Shown: positions 1-7,626 of the stretch, piece by piece | Layout of the letters: each line of letters starts with the position of its first letter | How positions within the stretch are numbered: the stretch's first letter is position 1 | Origin: Verrucomicrobiota bacterium | GTDB taxonomy: Bacteria; Verrucomicrobiota; Verrucomicrobiia; Chthoniobacterales; UBA10450 | Length of the DNA: 7,973 bases | Direction of reading: 5' to 3' | Assembly (NCBI GenBank): GCA_003221375.1 | Contig: QHRI01000082.1 | Coordinates: 1-7,973, forward strand | Made by a program: the position numbers and the translations under genes | Notes under the pieces: model-generated | Databases searched by the model: none | The model's input: the letters and a program-made list of their open reading frames with translations, nothing else | What the model was told of the DNA's origin: nothing

Positions 1-312
1 TACGCCAACAGGAGGACTAAAGTTGAAGAACTCAGACTTCGGCCTTTGGTTTGGCGTCATTTGGCGAGGGTATGAGTCTGTGCGGTCCTGAAAACGCAGA
101 CGGCAGTTTCAGGTTGGACGGAAACAAGCTGACTACCCGCGGCAAAGCGCCTACGTCGGAGCGTCATGCATAACTAAGTGCATGTATGCGCCTGACACGT
201 TTCCGCCCGACTTCGCAACAACAACTAAAAACACAATAAAGAACACGGCGATTTTCGGAAACGTCGCTCTGCAATTTCTCGAAGTATTTTTGTAAAAGAC
301 GCAAGTAAACGC
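1..312. other. Leader region without a convincing gene
   Basis: No reading frame here has convincing coding character. A strong Shine-Dalgarno-like AGGAGG at 10-15 precedes a TTG at 23, but the frame closes at 91 after 22 codons. That same frame is open to the window edge, so it could equally be the tail of an upstream gene. The rest is AT-richer than the flanks and holds the two inverted repeats listed separately (165-184 and 301-316). It presumably carries the promoter of the downstream regulator, but I could not pick a convincing -35/-10 pair. Confidence 0.5.
165..184. promoter_or_regulatory. Perfect 6-bp dyad, possible operator
   Basis: CATGCA at 165-170 is mirrored exactly by TGCATG at 179-184 across an 8-base spacer. 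GCG at 161-163 and CGC at 189-191 could lengthen the symmetry if small bulges are allowed. The site lies about 130 bases before the response regulator start, where an operator could sit. A 6-bp dyad is also common by chance, and no bound protein can be named. Confidence 0.25.
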
Positions 313-316
313 TTGC
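301..316 (+). promoter_or_regulatory. Small hairpin covering the TTG start of the regulator gene
   Basis: Bases 301-306 (GCAAGT) pair with 311-316 (GCTTGC) around a 4-base AAAC loop: five Watson-Crick pairs plus one G-U. The proposed TTG start (313-315) lies in the 3' arm, so the structure would hide the start codon in mRNA. If translation actually begins at GTG 349 or GTG 397, the hairpin instead lies in the 5' leader. The stem is short and its stability was not computed. Confidence 0.3.
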
Positions 317-1041
317 AACAGTCACGGCCGATTTTAGAGTCGCGACCCGTGAAGAAAAGCGCAGCAACTCGGACTGGCACGCAACCATACCGGGTTGTGG
401 CGGTCGGCGATACGATTATTAGCGAGCAAGGCTTGGTCGCGATCATTGGCCGCGACCCGTTGTACCGTGTGTGCGGTGCCGCACATACTTTTGAGGAGGC
501 GAACAAGCTCGTTCAACACCATCGCCCAGATGTGCTGCTCATCGAACCGTTTCTGGAAAGTCGCGATGCCATCCGCTGGATCAAAGATCTCGCGACGGAA
601 TTTCCGCGTATTCGCATCCTTGTCGTGACGCGGCAATCGGAACTGACCTATGCGGAGCGCGCCTTGCGTGCCGGAGCATCTGGTTACTGGATGAAGAACA
701 GTTCCGTCAAAGAATTGATGCACGCGATTGAGACTGTGCTGGCGGGCGAGATTTACGCCAGTCGAGCAATTACTTCCGTTGTCATGCGTAAGTTTGCCGG
801 TGGTCGGAATCTTCCACCCGGCCTTGATATTCTAAGCGATCGCGAAATAGCAGTGTTTGGCCTGATCGCTGCCAAGCATGGTGTTGGCGAGATTGCGACA
901 AAACTCGGTATTAGCCGCAAAACGGTCGAGAGTCACTGCAAACACATCAAAGAGAAGCTCGGTTATCGCGATGCCGAAGAACTCAAGCGCGGCGCGCGTG
1001 AGTTGTTAGGCACAGTTGCAGGTTCACTGGAGAATCGGTGA
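313..1041 (+). CDS. NarL/LuxR-family response regulator with Glu at the phospho-acceptor site
   Basis: This is a 242-residue cytoplasmic transcription factor with a receiver domain (about residues 27-145) and a LuxR-type helix-turn-helix (about 171-235, with LSDREIAVF and the recognition-helix motif SRKTVESH at 201-208). The receiver keeps Thr106 and Lys128, which normally contact the phosphoryl group. The usual acidic pair is reduced to Gly32-Asp33, and the usual Asp after PDVLLI is Glu78 (codon GAA, 544-546). Glu can mimic phosphorylation, so the protein may be constitutively active or respond to something other than a kinase; that is inference. No histidine kinase lies in the window. The start is uncertain: TTG 313 is the first possible start after the in-frame stop at 226-228 and has no good ribosome binding site. 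GTG 349 and GTG 397 are alternatives, because residues 1-26 precede the conserved fold. It lies 246 bases upstream of the glucanase gene in the same direction. Confidence 0.9.
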   Translation: MQQSRPILESRPVKKSAATRTGTQPYRVVAVGDTIISEQGLVAIIGRDPLYRVCGAAHTFEEANKLVQHHRPDVLLIEPFLESRDAIRWIKDLATEFPRIRILVVTRQSELTYAERALRAGASGYWMKNSSVKELMHAIETVLAGEIYASRAITSVVMRKFAGGRNLPPGLDILSDREIAVFGLIAAKHGVGEIATKLGISRKTVESHCKHIKEKLGYRDAEELKRGARELLGTVAGSLENR

Positions 1042-1151
1042 TGACGCTGTAGCCACCTCACGGGTTGCTGCGGCGAACAAAACTGAGACAAAGCAATCAA
1101 ACAGAGGGGGAAGAAGACAAGGATCTTTCTGCCTTAGCACATCCCACCGCA

Positions 1152-1179
1152 CAATCCCTGAGACGTCAATCAGGGGTTG
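1152..1179 (+). terminator. Stem-loop after the regulator gene: possible terminator or leader element
   Basis: Bases 1152-1161 (CAATCCCTGA) pair with 1170-1179 (TCAGGGGTTG) over ten positions, nine Watson-Crick and one T-G, around an 8-base loop that contains the palindrome GACGTC. It is the strongest hairpin in the regulator-glucanase gap, about 110 bases past the regulator stop and about 110 before the glucanase start. No T-run follows the stem, so a classical intrinsic terminator is not assured. It could also be an operator or a leader structure of the glucanase mRNA. Confidence 0.4.
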
Positions 1180-1215
1180 CCTTAGGTCAAAATTCAGTGC
1201 TTTCCCCCGCTAGAC

Positions 1216-1237
1216 AGTAACCCGGTGTGCAGTTACT
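1216..1237. promoter_or_regulatory. Dyad AGTAAC-N10-GTTACT before the glucanase gene
   Basis: AGTAAC at 1216-1221 is mirrored exactly by GTTACT at 1232-1237 with a 10-base spacer, so the half-site centres are 16 bases apart. It lies 50 bases before the glucanase start, a plausible place for an operator or a short leader hairpin. No matching copy was noticed upstream of the regulator, so autoregulation by the adjacent regulator is not supported. Confidence 0.3.
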
Positions 1238-1287
1238 CTTCGCGCCTCGCGACCTGACAAATCACGTCCCAACCCCCGACAAAGAAA

Positions 1288-4200
1288 ATGAAAAAGAACC
1301 ACAATACATCGGCATGTACGTCTGCGCTTCAGATCACACTCCATTTCGCTCTAGTGTTCATATCTGCACTTCTTCTGGTTGCAGCGCCGATCGCACGCTG
1401 TGCCGACATTATTTCGAACGGTCCGGTTAGCATTCTTCAGGGCAGCGACGCAATCAATCCCCGCCCTGGTACGCAAGGCGGCGGAGGAGAGTTCAACTCG
1501 TTGTTCTATGTGCAGCCTGGGGAAGGCGAGTCACCGCAGGCAGGCCGTTCGCACCAGCATCAACTTCCAGACCAACCATTCTTTATCGCCTACGAGCCGA
1601 CAGCCGGACCGGTGCAATCGAATGACTGGTGGACCGGCGTCGGGCTTCAGTGGTATGTCGCTTCAATCGACGCGGGCTGGGCTGGTGCCTATAATGACGG
1701 CGTTATTCGGTCACAGGGATTCATCAGCGAACCGTTCTATTATCAGTTCGTTGATTTCACCGGGGCGAACGGCGGCGTAGAACCGCCGCTTCTACCGCTA
1801 CACGGCCTGCGGCTATGGAACCAGAACGCCATTGCGGTTAAGACCGACGGCAAGGTTAAGCCAACTGACCCGTTCAACGCCGCGAACAACATTGTCGATC
1901 GCGCTCTGCTCGCGCCTGAGGTCCAGGCAGTCGTGACCGTTGGTTTGGAAGGCGCACATCCGATCGGCACAACTAAACCAACAAACTCGCCGTGGACGAA
2001 CGTACGGGTACGAAAGTACTCGGACTGGGGAAGCGTACTTGCCTACAAGGATGGCTCCAACGAAATGGAGATCACGATGGCCAATGGGTCGCCGTTCACA
2101 TGGCTCGAGCGGACGCAGGGACAGGCAAATTTTCTGGTGTGGGCCGGAGGCTCTTCGGCCGGAGGCAGTGCGCCTACCGTGTGGCAAAACCAGAACGGTG
2201 TGCTCGGATTCACAATGGAAACCCCATTCAATCCGGACAACGGCATTCCCACCACTACATCCAAGGCTGCGTACGTGGTGATCGCCGATCAAGGCACCTG
2301 GGTGCGGACCGATGCCACCAGCGGCAAGCAGTCGATGTTCAGGAATACCACGGCAACACGCGTGGTGGTCCTTGCGATGCCCCATAACATCGGTTTCAGT
2401 ACTGCGGTACTCGAGCGAGCGGCCAGCTATCTGATGCCGTTTGCGTGTAGGAAGATTGTCGGCACCCAGATCGACTATCCGCCCATTCCCGGTTCTCAAA
2501 CTTCCGTCAACATAAATGGTGAGACCGTCACATTGGGCTACTCCCCAGCAGATCACCGGGTAGCTTTGCAGCTCCGGCTGGACACCCAGCCGTTTTTGCC
2601 GAACTGCACGGCGTCCGAGCCTATCCAGTTACTGTTTCCCCATCATTCCAAGTCGTTACATCCTGGCCAGAGGCCGCAGATCGATGGCCGGTACACTTGG
2701 AACAGTATTATGGGCCCGCTTAAACTCTACAAAGGGGCCTCGTTCGTGCAGTTGCTCGATACGGAAGGTTTTCTGCCATTTTTCCCGGATCTGGTAGCCG
2801 ATTCTAATCTGCAAAATCCACTTCAGTCGAGGCAGTTGGCCGTGGAAGACATCTACGAAACGATGCGCAACTGGTTTTATAAAGAAGAGTTTCAGACCGG
2901 TGGAAACCATATCGATTCGTTTCTGCGCAACATCGGTACCTACGATAATCAACAGTTCAACACCTACGAGCAAGGCCTTTCCACTTTGATTGAGTCGCTG
3001 ATGATCGCGGATCAGTTGGCGCACTCCAGCAAGCTAACAGGCAACGACACCTCCACTAACAGCCTGCACGCTTGCCTGTGCAAACCGGAGACCCAGGTGG
3101 CGGCAGAGATGCGCGATTACATTTTACAGGCGCTCAAGGAATTGGTCGGACAATGGGCTGACGTTTATACAGCGCAATTCATGCAGTACAACCCAACCTT
3201 TAAGACCACGTACGGATTTCCAGCTGGTTTCGGGTCGGTTCAGAATCTGAACGACCATCATTTTCATTTTGGATATTTTCTGCGCGCTGCCGCGGCTATT
3301 GGTCGTTACGACCGAACATGGCTCGAGAGCTATGAGGGGTTCTTTGACGAGCTGCGCAAGGATGTGGCGAATTATGATCGTGCCGATACTAATTACCCAT
3401 TCTTGCGTAACTTCAGCCCTTTCTATGGACATAATTGGGCTAATGGCACGAGTCAAAACGGCGCCGATCAGGAGTCCACGAGCGAAGCGATCAATTTTTC
3501 CACTGGTCTCATCGAGCTGGGCTTTCTGCTGGGCCACAACGAGTGGCGCGATATCGGCATGTACATGTACGAGCAGGAGATACTCGCAGCGGAACAGTAT
3601 TGGTTCAATCAGGACGCAACCCTACCCAATGTTGTGCCGCGGCCCCCAATCGACGCTAACGATATCCGATATAACGGCAACTGGCCTGAGCAGTTCGTGA
3701 CCTATAGAGGACCTGACGGCGGCGTCTGGCATACAACGCTGGCCGGGATTTTGGATCAAAGGTTTGTCAAACGCGAGACTTTCTTCGGCGGCATCGATGC
3801 GACCTATTTCATCCACCTCATCCCGATGAGCGCCAACACGCTCTACGTGGGCAGAAACCAAGATTGGCTCCAGGCAACCTGGAAGCAATATCTGCTGGAT
3901 ACGGGCGCGGGGGGAAATCCCAATTTCCAGAGCCCGTTTGAAACTTTCATCGCAAGCTGGCAGGCACGGATGGCGACGAGCGGCCAGGGTATTAACGGGA
4001 CGGGGCTTACCGCAGCGCTGACGCGTATTGCGCGAGAGCATACTTTCCAGTTCTTCGGACCCAACACGATGGCCAAGTACTGGGCGTACACCAACTCCCT
4101 GCTCGGGCAAGTGGATGCATCGATCGTTGCTGACACCCCTGCCTATGGCGCATTCAAGGATGCTGGAGGAAGCAGCTCCTTTGTAGCGTACAATCCAACC

Positions 4201-5133
4201 GACCAAGCCATCACAGTCAATTTTAAAAACCGAGTAACGAACGCTGTTGTTGCTACACTGAGCGTCGCGGCGCAGTCCATTACGAGCAAATCCTCGGGCC
4301 GTACCTCGACATTCAAACCCAGCCAGATCACTACCCCCGCGGGCAGGCTTTATCTGGGGCCTACGACCGGTCCAACACCTCTGCCAATGACCGGACAACT
4401 CACCAGCGCGCCGGGCACCTGGCTGCCACCCAATGGGACCTTTCCGTTCCCGAGGTTGTCAACTGATATCAGCAAGATCATGCCTTCGCTCAGCATCGTG
4501 CCGGTAGCTACCGGTAACTGCTCGGACATCGATTTACCTGGAGGCCCAAACTGCACGAACAGCAACGAAGCCTATGCCGAATGGACCGGCACTTTCAAGG
4601 GCAACGTTGTTGGTTCGAAGCCTTTCACCCAGATGACGGTGTACACCGACCCGGCACTTCACATCGGATGGCAGCAAGATCCGAACATCCGTGCAAATAC
4701 TCACGTCAGAGTCGAATACTTTTTTGATTCCAACAATACGGATCCCGACAGAATTGAGGTGTACACGCTGCCATCGGTACACGGCAACAGCTTTGTGATG
4801 TTACAAAATAAGATGACCCCCTACTACTTCGGGTGTTACAGTGACAGTTCGAACTTTGGCGCATGTAACGGCATGGAGTCGGGCCTCTATGGCCCGGATA
4901 ATCCGGATCTCAGCCCGGGCAAGATTCAGCTGGACAATCGATTCGCCCCGGCGGCGCCGTTCCCTGCCAGCGTGACTTGCGGAAAAATAAAAGTGCAAGT
5001 GTACGGCCAGGCAGGTGCGGACAATGCAGCAAAAATACCGGTACCAATCTCAGTGGGTACCTCGCCGCTGTTGGACAGAGCATCCTGGGTACAGCCGCCG
5101 TACGACGGGGGCGAGTGTTCGCCGAAACGATAA
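1288..5133 (+). CDS. Secreted GH81 endo-beta-1,3-glucanase with C-terminal accessory modules
   Basis: This 1281-residue enzyme is expected to hydrolyse internal beta-1,3-glucosidic bonds with inversion, acting outside the cytoplasm. A signal peptide covers residues 1-39 (KK start, hydrophobic core 18-33, likely cleavage after ARCA). The GH81 region runs from about 60 to 945: the N-terminal SNDWWTG motif (W114, W115), the block NDHHFHFGYF with presumed general acid Asp656, RNFSPFYGHNWANG, then QESTSEAINF with Glu729 and Glu733. The 77-residue spacing Asp656-Glu733 matches the catalytic pair of the Thermobifida fusca enzyme as I remember it. About residues 952-1010 (core FVAYNP) form a beta-rich domain often appended to bacterial GH81-like proteins. 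Residues about 1056-1281 are an unrecognised module with six cysteines, consistent with disulfides outside the cytoplasm; carbohydrate binding or surface attachment is a guess. The ATG at 1288 is chosen because the signal peptide begins there; only a weak purine-rich stretch precedes it. The protein is longer than the roughly 700-1000 residues usual in the family. Confidence 0.93.
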   Translation: MKKNHNTSACTSALQITLHFALVFISALLLVAAPIARCADIISNGPVSILQGSDAINPRPGTQGGGGEFNSLFYVQPGEGESPQAGRSHQHQLPDQPFFIAYEPTAGPVQSNDWWTGVGLQWYVASIDAGWAGAYNDGVIRSQGFISEPFYYQFVDFTGANGGVEPPLLPLHGLRLWNQNAIAVKTDGKVKPTDPFNAANNIVDRALLAPEVQAVVTVGLEGAHPIGTTKPTNSPWTNVRVRKYSDWGSVLAYKDGSNEMEITMANGSPFTWLERTQGQANFLVWAGGSSAGGSAPTVWQNQNGVLGFTMETPFNPDNGIPTTTSKAAYVVIADQGTWVRTDATSGKQSMFRNTTATRVVVLAMPHNIGFSTAVLERAASYLMPFACRKIVGTQIDYPPIPGSQTSVNINGETVTLGYSPADHRVALQLRLDTQPFLPNCTASEPIQLLFPHHSKSLHPGQRPQIDGRYTWNSIMGPLKLYKGASFVQLLDTEGFLPFFPDLVADSNLQNPLQSRQLAVEDIYETMRNWFYKEEFQTGGNHIDSFLRNIGTYDNQQFNTYEQGLSTLIESLMIADQLAHSSKLTGNDTSTNSLHACLCKPETQVAAEMRDYILQALKELVGQWADVYTAQFMQYNPTFKTTYGFPAGFGSVQNLNDHHFHFGYFLRAAAAIGRYDRTWLESYEGFFDELRKDVANYDRADTNYPFLRNFSPFYGHNWANGTSQNGADQESTSEAINFSTGLIELGFLLGHNEWRDIGMYMYEQEILAAEQYWFNQDATLPNVVPRPPIDANDIRYNGNWPEQFVTYRGPDGGVWHTTLAGILDQRFVKRETFFGGIDATYFIHLIPMSANTLYVGRNQDWLQATWKQYLLDTGAGGNPNFQSPFETFIASWQARMATSGQGINGTGLTAALTRIAREHTFQFFGPNTMAKYWAYTNSLLGQVDASIVADTPAYGAFKDAGGSSSFVAYNPTDQAITVNFKNRVTNAVVATLSVAAQSITSKSSGRTSTFKPSQITTPAGRLYLGPTTGPTPLPMTGQLTSAPGTWLPPNGTFPFPRLSTDISKIMPSLSIVPVATGNCSDIDLPGGPNCTNSNEAYAEWTGTFKGNVVGSKPFTQMTVYTDPALHIGWQQDPNIRANTHVRVEYFFDSNNTDPDRIEVYTLPSVHGNSFVMLQNKMTPYYFGCYSDSSNFGACNGMESGLYGPDNPDLSPGKIQLDNRFAPAAPFPASVTCGKIKVQVYGQAGADNAAKIPVPISVGTSPLLDRASWVQPPYDGGECSPKR

Positions 5134-5146
5134 ATTTATTCGTTTC
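5124..5146 (+). terminator. Palindrome spanning the glucanase stop codon
   Basis: GAAACGA at 5124-5130 pairs exactly with TCGTTTC at 5140-5146. The 9 bases between them include the TAA stop (5131-5133) and overlap a second perfect palindrome, ATAAATTTAT. The 3' side is T-rich but has no clean T-run, so weak termination, mRNA 3'-end protection or chance are all possible. Confidence 0.3.
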
Positions 5147-5154
5147 CGTTTGCG

Positions 5155-5198
5155 CAAGCTGAACCAACGCAGCTAACGTAAGTTCCGTGTTCAGCTTG
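5155..5198 (+). promoter_or_regulatory. Perfect 10-bp inverted repeat overlapping the start of the YycJ-like gene
   Basis: CAAGCTGAAC at 5155-5164 is the exact reverse complement of GTTCAGCTTG at 5189-5198, with 24 bases between. The right arm begins at the last base of the GTG start codon (5187-5189) and runs over codons 2-4. In mRNA the stem would cover the start of the coding region and loop out the poor ribosome binding region. This suggests translational control or coupling to the glucanase transcript, but a DNA-binding site is equally possible. Confidence 0.4.
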
Positions 5199-6035
5199 AC
5201 CATGCTCGGCAGCGGGAGCGCGGGAAACAGCGCGCTGATCGCGACGGATCACTGCAAGATTCTTGTCGATGGCGGACTGAGCGCGCGGCAATTGGTTTTG
5301 CGTCTGGAGCAATGTGGCGTCATGCCGGAGCAACTCGATGGCGTCCTTCTCACGCACGAGCATGGCGATCACATCTGCGGCCTTGAAGTTCTTTGTCGCA
5401 AATTTGATGTGCCGATTTATTGCAACGCGCTAACGGCAGAAGCAGTGCGTTGTGACAGCTCGTTTGAGCGGCACCGAAACTGGCGAATCTTCCCAACGGG
5501 TTCCGGATTTTCGATCTGCGACATCACGGTGCAGACCTTTCCGGTGCCCCACGACGCGGTTGATCCGCTGGGGTTCGCATTTTACGCCGGCTCAGGCAGC
5601 CTCGGATTCATCACCGATCTCGGTTACGTAACAAAGATGATCGTCGAACGATTGCGGCATGTGCAAACGTTGGTGATCGAGACGAATCACGACGAAAAGC
5701 TCTTGCAGAAGGACACACATCGACCGTGGCCGGTGAAACAGAGGATCCAATCACGCCATGGCCATCTGTCGAACACGGCCGCGGCAGGCGTGATTGAGGA
5801 ACTGCTACCGGGAAAAATCGAGCGCGTTGTGCTTGGACATCTCAGTAGGGATTGCAATACGCCAGAACTAGCGCTGGAAACAGTGCGCGCATCACTGGCA
5901 AAACACGGTAACCTCAATGTGGAAATCCACTGCGCCACGCAATTCGAAATTACTCCGCAGTTTCGGATTGGCGAAACCGAGCCAGGCGCGTTTCAACCGA
6001 CTTTCGAGAACGCGTTTTTCCAAAACGCCCTGTAG
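5187..6035 (+). CDS. YycJ/WalJ-like metallo-beta-lactamase-fold hydrolase
   Basis: This 282-residue cytoplasmic protein has no signal peptide. It opens with the family-typical strand and LGSGSAGNSAL (residues 7-17), followed by LVDGGLS (26-32). The metal-binding motif THEHGDH gives His57, His59, Asp61 and His62. Later family marks are PHDAVDP (His122), TDLGY (Asp144), HGHLSN (His191, His193) and GHLSRD (His218), so a two-metal site looks intact. In Bacillus, YycJ/WalJ is encoded with the WalKR cell-wall regulators and is reported to affect cell-wall/division coordination and DNA repair, possibly as a nuclease; the substrate here is unknown. The GTG start is chosen because the alignment-typical N-terminus begins there; a TTG at 5196 would be out of frame for a better site, and ATG 5202 would remove the first strand. 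No clear Shine-Dalgarno site is present. It starts 53 bases after the glucanase stop and may share its transcript. The tail after about residue 255 is somewhat long for the family. Confidence 0.88.
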   Translation: MFSLTMLGSGSAGNSALIATDHCKILVDGGLSARQLVLRLEQCGVMPEQLDGVLLTHEHGDHICGLEVLCRKFDVPIYCNALTAEAVRCDSSFERHRNWRIFPTGSGFSICDITVQTFPVPHDAVDPLGFAFYAGSGSLGFITDLGYVTKMIVERLRHVQTLVIETNHDEKLLQKDTHRPWPVKQRIQSRHGHLSNTAAAGVIEELLPGKIERVVLGHLSRDCNTPELALETVRASLAKHGNLNVEIHCATQFEITPQFRIGETEPGAFQPTFENAFFQNAL

Positions 6036-6078
6036 CGTCGAATCATTGTGCGTTGTACGTGCGATGTTGGACGCCCGC

Positions 6079-6204
6079 TCACGATTTATCGGAGTTGGGT
6101 GTTTTCTTCTTCTTTGAGCCGAAGTTCTTTGCCGCTGCATCGAGGGACCGCTCCATGGCAGCCGGAACTTCCAGCGCGATCTGTCGAAACTGATCGGTGG
6201 TCAT
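6079..6204 (-). pseudogene. Relic of an MmcQ/YjbR-family gene with an internal deletion
   Basis: A 41-codon frame begins MTTDQFRQIALEVPAA, which resembles the N-terminus of MmcQ/YjbR proteins (MT-x-x-x-FR-x-IAL-x-x-P-x-A). It then goes directly into LDAAAKNFGSKKKK, which resembles the alanine-rich helix and basic tail at the C-terminus of the same family. Intact members are about 110-120 residues, so the middle two thirds seem to have been removed while the frame was kept. YjbR-type proteins have a CyaY-like fold and an unclear, possibly DNA-binding, role. The start is 15 bases past the stop of the upstream MBL gene on the same strand, so they would be co-transcribed; the ribosome binding site is poor. 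It could instead be a genuine small protein. Identification rests on remembered family patterns. Confidence 0.5.
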
Positions 6205-6219
6205 CTCAAACGTTTTTTC

Positions 6220-7410
6220 CTAATGCATCAGCTCGGGCGACGCGCGATTTTTGCCAACGTCGCTTGAGGCGCCGGGGTGGACGGCGACACCTTCGCCGGC
6301 GCGATCTGGATTAGTACTCCGCATGGCCACAGCCTGCGTGGACAAGCTTGACGCTGCGGCGTCCGGGCTCAAGCGCGCGAGTTCGCGATAGGTTTGCAAA
6401 TCATCGTTGTCGAAGCACGTGAGGGAGACCTCGCCGTCTGCCACGGCAACCGGCTTTGCACCGAGCGCAACCGTGGTGCCAAGGCCCGCGTACAGATAGT
6501 GATCGCCGAAGGTCTCCTTCAGAGTCGAAAAAGCGGGCTCGCCGGTGCAGTGACCCGGCGCAATCCACTCGACCTTCCAAGTGTCATGCAGCGCGGTGGC
6601 GATGCGCTGAGTCTCCTGGTCTGTCGCTGGCAGTAAGTGCAGTCCCCCAACGACGAGATGGATCGGTTTATTGATCGCCGCCTTCGCAGCCTCGACGATC
6701 TTTTCGATCGTGGGATGGCTACACCCCACCACTATCACGATGCCCTGAGGGGTATCGATGGCCAGTGAGATTTCCATCACGTCCAGGTCAACCCCCCACG
6801 GCCCCTTCAACAGGATTAGATGAAAGCCGGGCGCTACCTCGGTTGTCTTGGCCACCCAGGTGAATTTGCCTTGTGGCCATGCGGTGCCAAAGCGCAGCGT
6901 CTCAGGCGGTTTGCCGTCAAAGTAGCGCATCTCCGGAGGCAGGGATTGGTTGCGCCGGTAGAAGCTGCTGGGGAAGGATGAACCAAAGACGCCAAAGTTC
7001 TCCTTCGGTGCATAGATCGGCACGTTGGGGTTCACACTGAGCAAATGATTCAAGCCACCAATGTGATCGCCATGTCGATGAGACATGACCACGAAGTCCA
7101 GCTTAGTGAGATCAACCCCTTTGGCTTTCACGTTATGGGCGAAGATTTCGGAGTTGTTGCCGGTGTCGAACAAGATGCGCTTGCCACTCACTTCCACCAG
7201 CGCGGAGAAGCCCCAATCTTTCTTCATTGAGGAAGGCTTGCCGAATGCGTCGTAGAGAACGGTGATCCGGTTTTGTGTTACCGCCTGCGCGGCCTGCGCT
7301 TCGGCCCTTGTAGCCTCGACTTTACTGCTCGGCGGACAGATGTAACTCGTGAGCAGGGCACCTCCGAAGAACGCGCCAACCAGCAAAAACAGCTTCTGCG
7401 TGCATTTCAT
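6220..7410 (-). CDS. Exported or membrane-anchored MBL-fold hydrolase, COG1237 type
   Basis: The product has 396 residues. Residues 1-25 are a basic start followed by a hydrophobic segment (LFLLVGAFFGGALL), so the protein is exported or anchored; Cys25 does not sit in a good lipobox. After an Ala/Gln-rich linker, the catalytic domain starts at ITVLYD (49-54), then DWGFSALVE and ILFDTG (79-84). The metal motif SHRHGDH gives His111, His113, Asp115 and His116. GCSHP (His232), GGLHLL (His258) and APGHCTGE (His287) complete the pattern of the family annotated as 7,8-dihydropterin-6-methyl-4-(beta-D-ribofuranosyl)-aminobenzene-5'-phosphate synthase-like hydrolases. That archaeal pterin role should not be carried over, since this copy leaves the cytoplasm; its substrate is unknown. 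The last 40 or so residues are low-complexity and probably disordered. The start is well supported by AAGGAG six bases upstream. The YjbR relic follows 15 bases downstream. Confidence 0.86.
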   Translation of the reverse strand: MKCTQKLFLLVGAFFGGALLTSYICPPSSKVEATRAEAQAAQAVTQNRITVLYDAFGKPSSMKKDWGFSALVEVSGKRILFDTGNNSEIFAHNVKAKGVDLTKLDFVVMSHRHGDHIGGLNHLLSVNPNVPIYAPKENFGVFGSSFPSSFYRRNQSLPPEMRYFDGKPPETLRFGTAWPQGKFTWVAKTTEVAPGFHLILLKGPWGVDLDVMEISLAIDTPQGIVIVVGCSHPTIEKIVEAAKAAINKPIHLVVGGLHLLPATDQETQRIATALHDTWKVEWIAPGHCTGEPAFSTLKETFGDHYLYAGLGTTVALGAKPVAVADGEVSLTCFDNDDLQTYRELARLSPDAAASSLSTQAVAMRSTNPDRAGEGVAVHPGASSDVGKNRASPELMH

Positions 7411-7416
7411 TTCTCT

Positions 7417-7422
7417 CTCCTT
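7417..7422 (-). promoter_or_regulatory. Strong ribosome binding site of the exported MBL gene
   Basis: The minus strand reads AAGGAG here, followed by a 6-base spacer and the ATG at 7410-7408. It is the best-placed Shine-Dalgarno site in the window and fixes the start of the gene. Confidence 0.8.
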
Positions 7423-7438
7423 ATGTGATGCGACAAAA

Positions 7439-7452
7439 TGGCGTTGCCGCCA
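7439..7452 (-). promoter_or_regulatory. GNRA-loop hairpin in the leader of the exported MBL gene
   Basis: On the minus strand TGGCG and CGCCA form a 5-bp stem closed by a GCAA tetraloop and followed directly by TTTTG. It lies about 16 bases before the ribosome binding site. It might be a small leader stem or a weak attenuator. The stem is short, so chance is possible. Confidence 0.3.
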
Positions 7453-7496
7453 CGCCTAAATACATTCGACGAAACGTTGTTTACCTATTTCGGCTG

Positions 7497-7521
7497 TTTT
7501 CCGGTGAGACTCCCGTGAAAA
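7497..7521. promoter_or_regulatory. Imperfect 25-bp palindrome upstream of the exported MBL gene
   Basis: The two 12-base arms around A7509 agree at 9 of 12 positions. The outer arms TTTTC and GAAAA and the inner GAG and CTC are exact. It sits about 90 bases upstream of the MBL start on the minus strand, where an operator would be expected. No -35/-10 pair could be placed confidently nearby. Confidence 0.25.
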
Positions 7522-7626
7522 GAAACCACGCCTTTTGTTTAACGGCGCTTTCAACCAAAACAAGCCCAAATCGCTCGATCAGGTTCGCGGATTTTGCAGG
7601 CGACACGGCTGCCGCTACAGGATGAA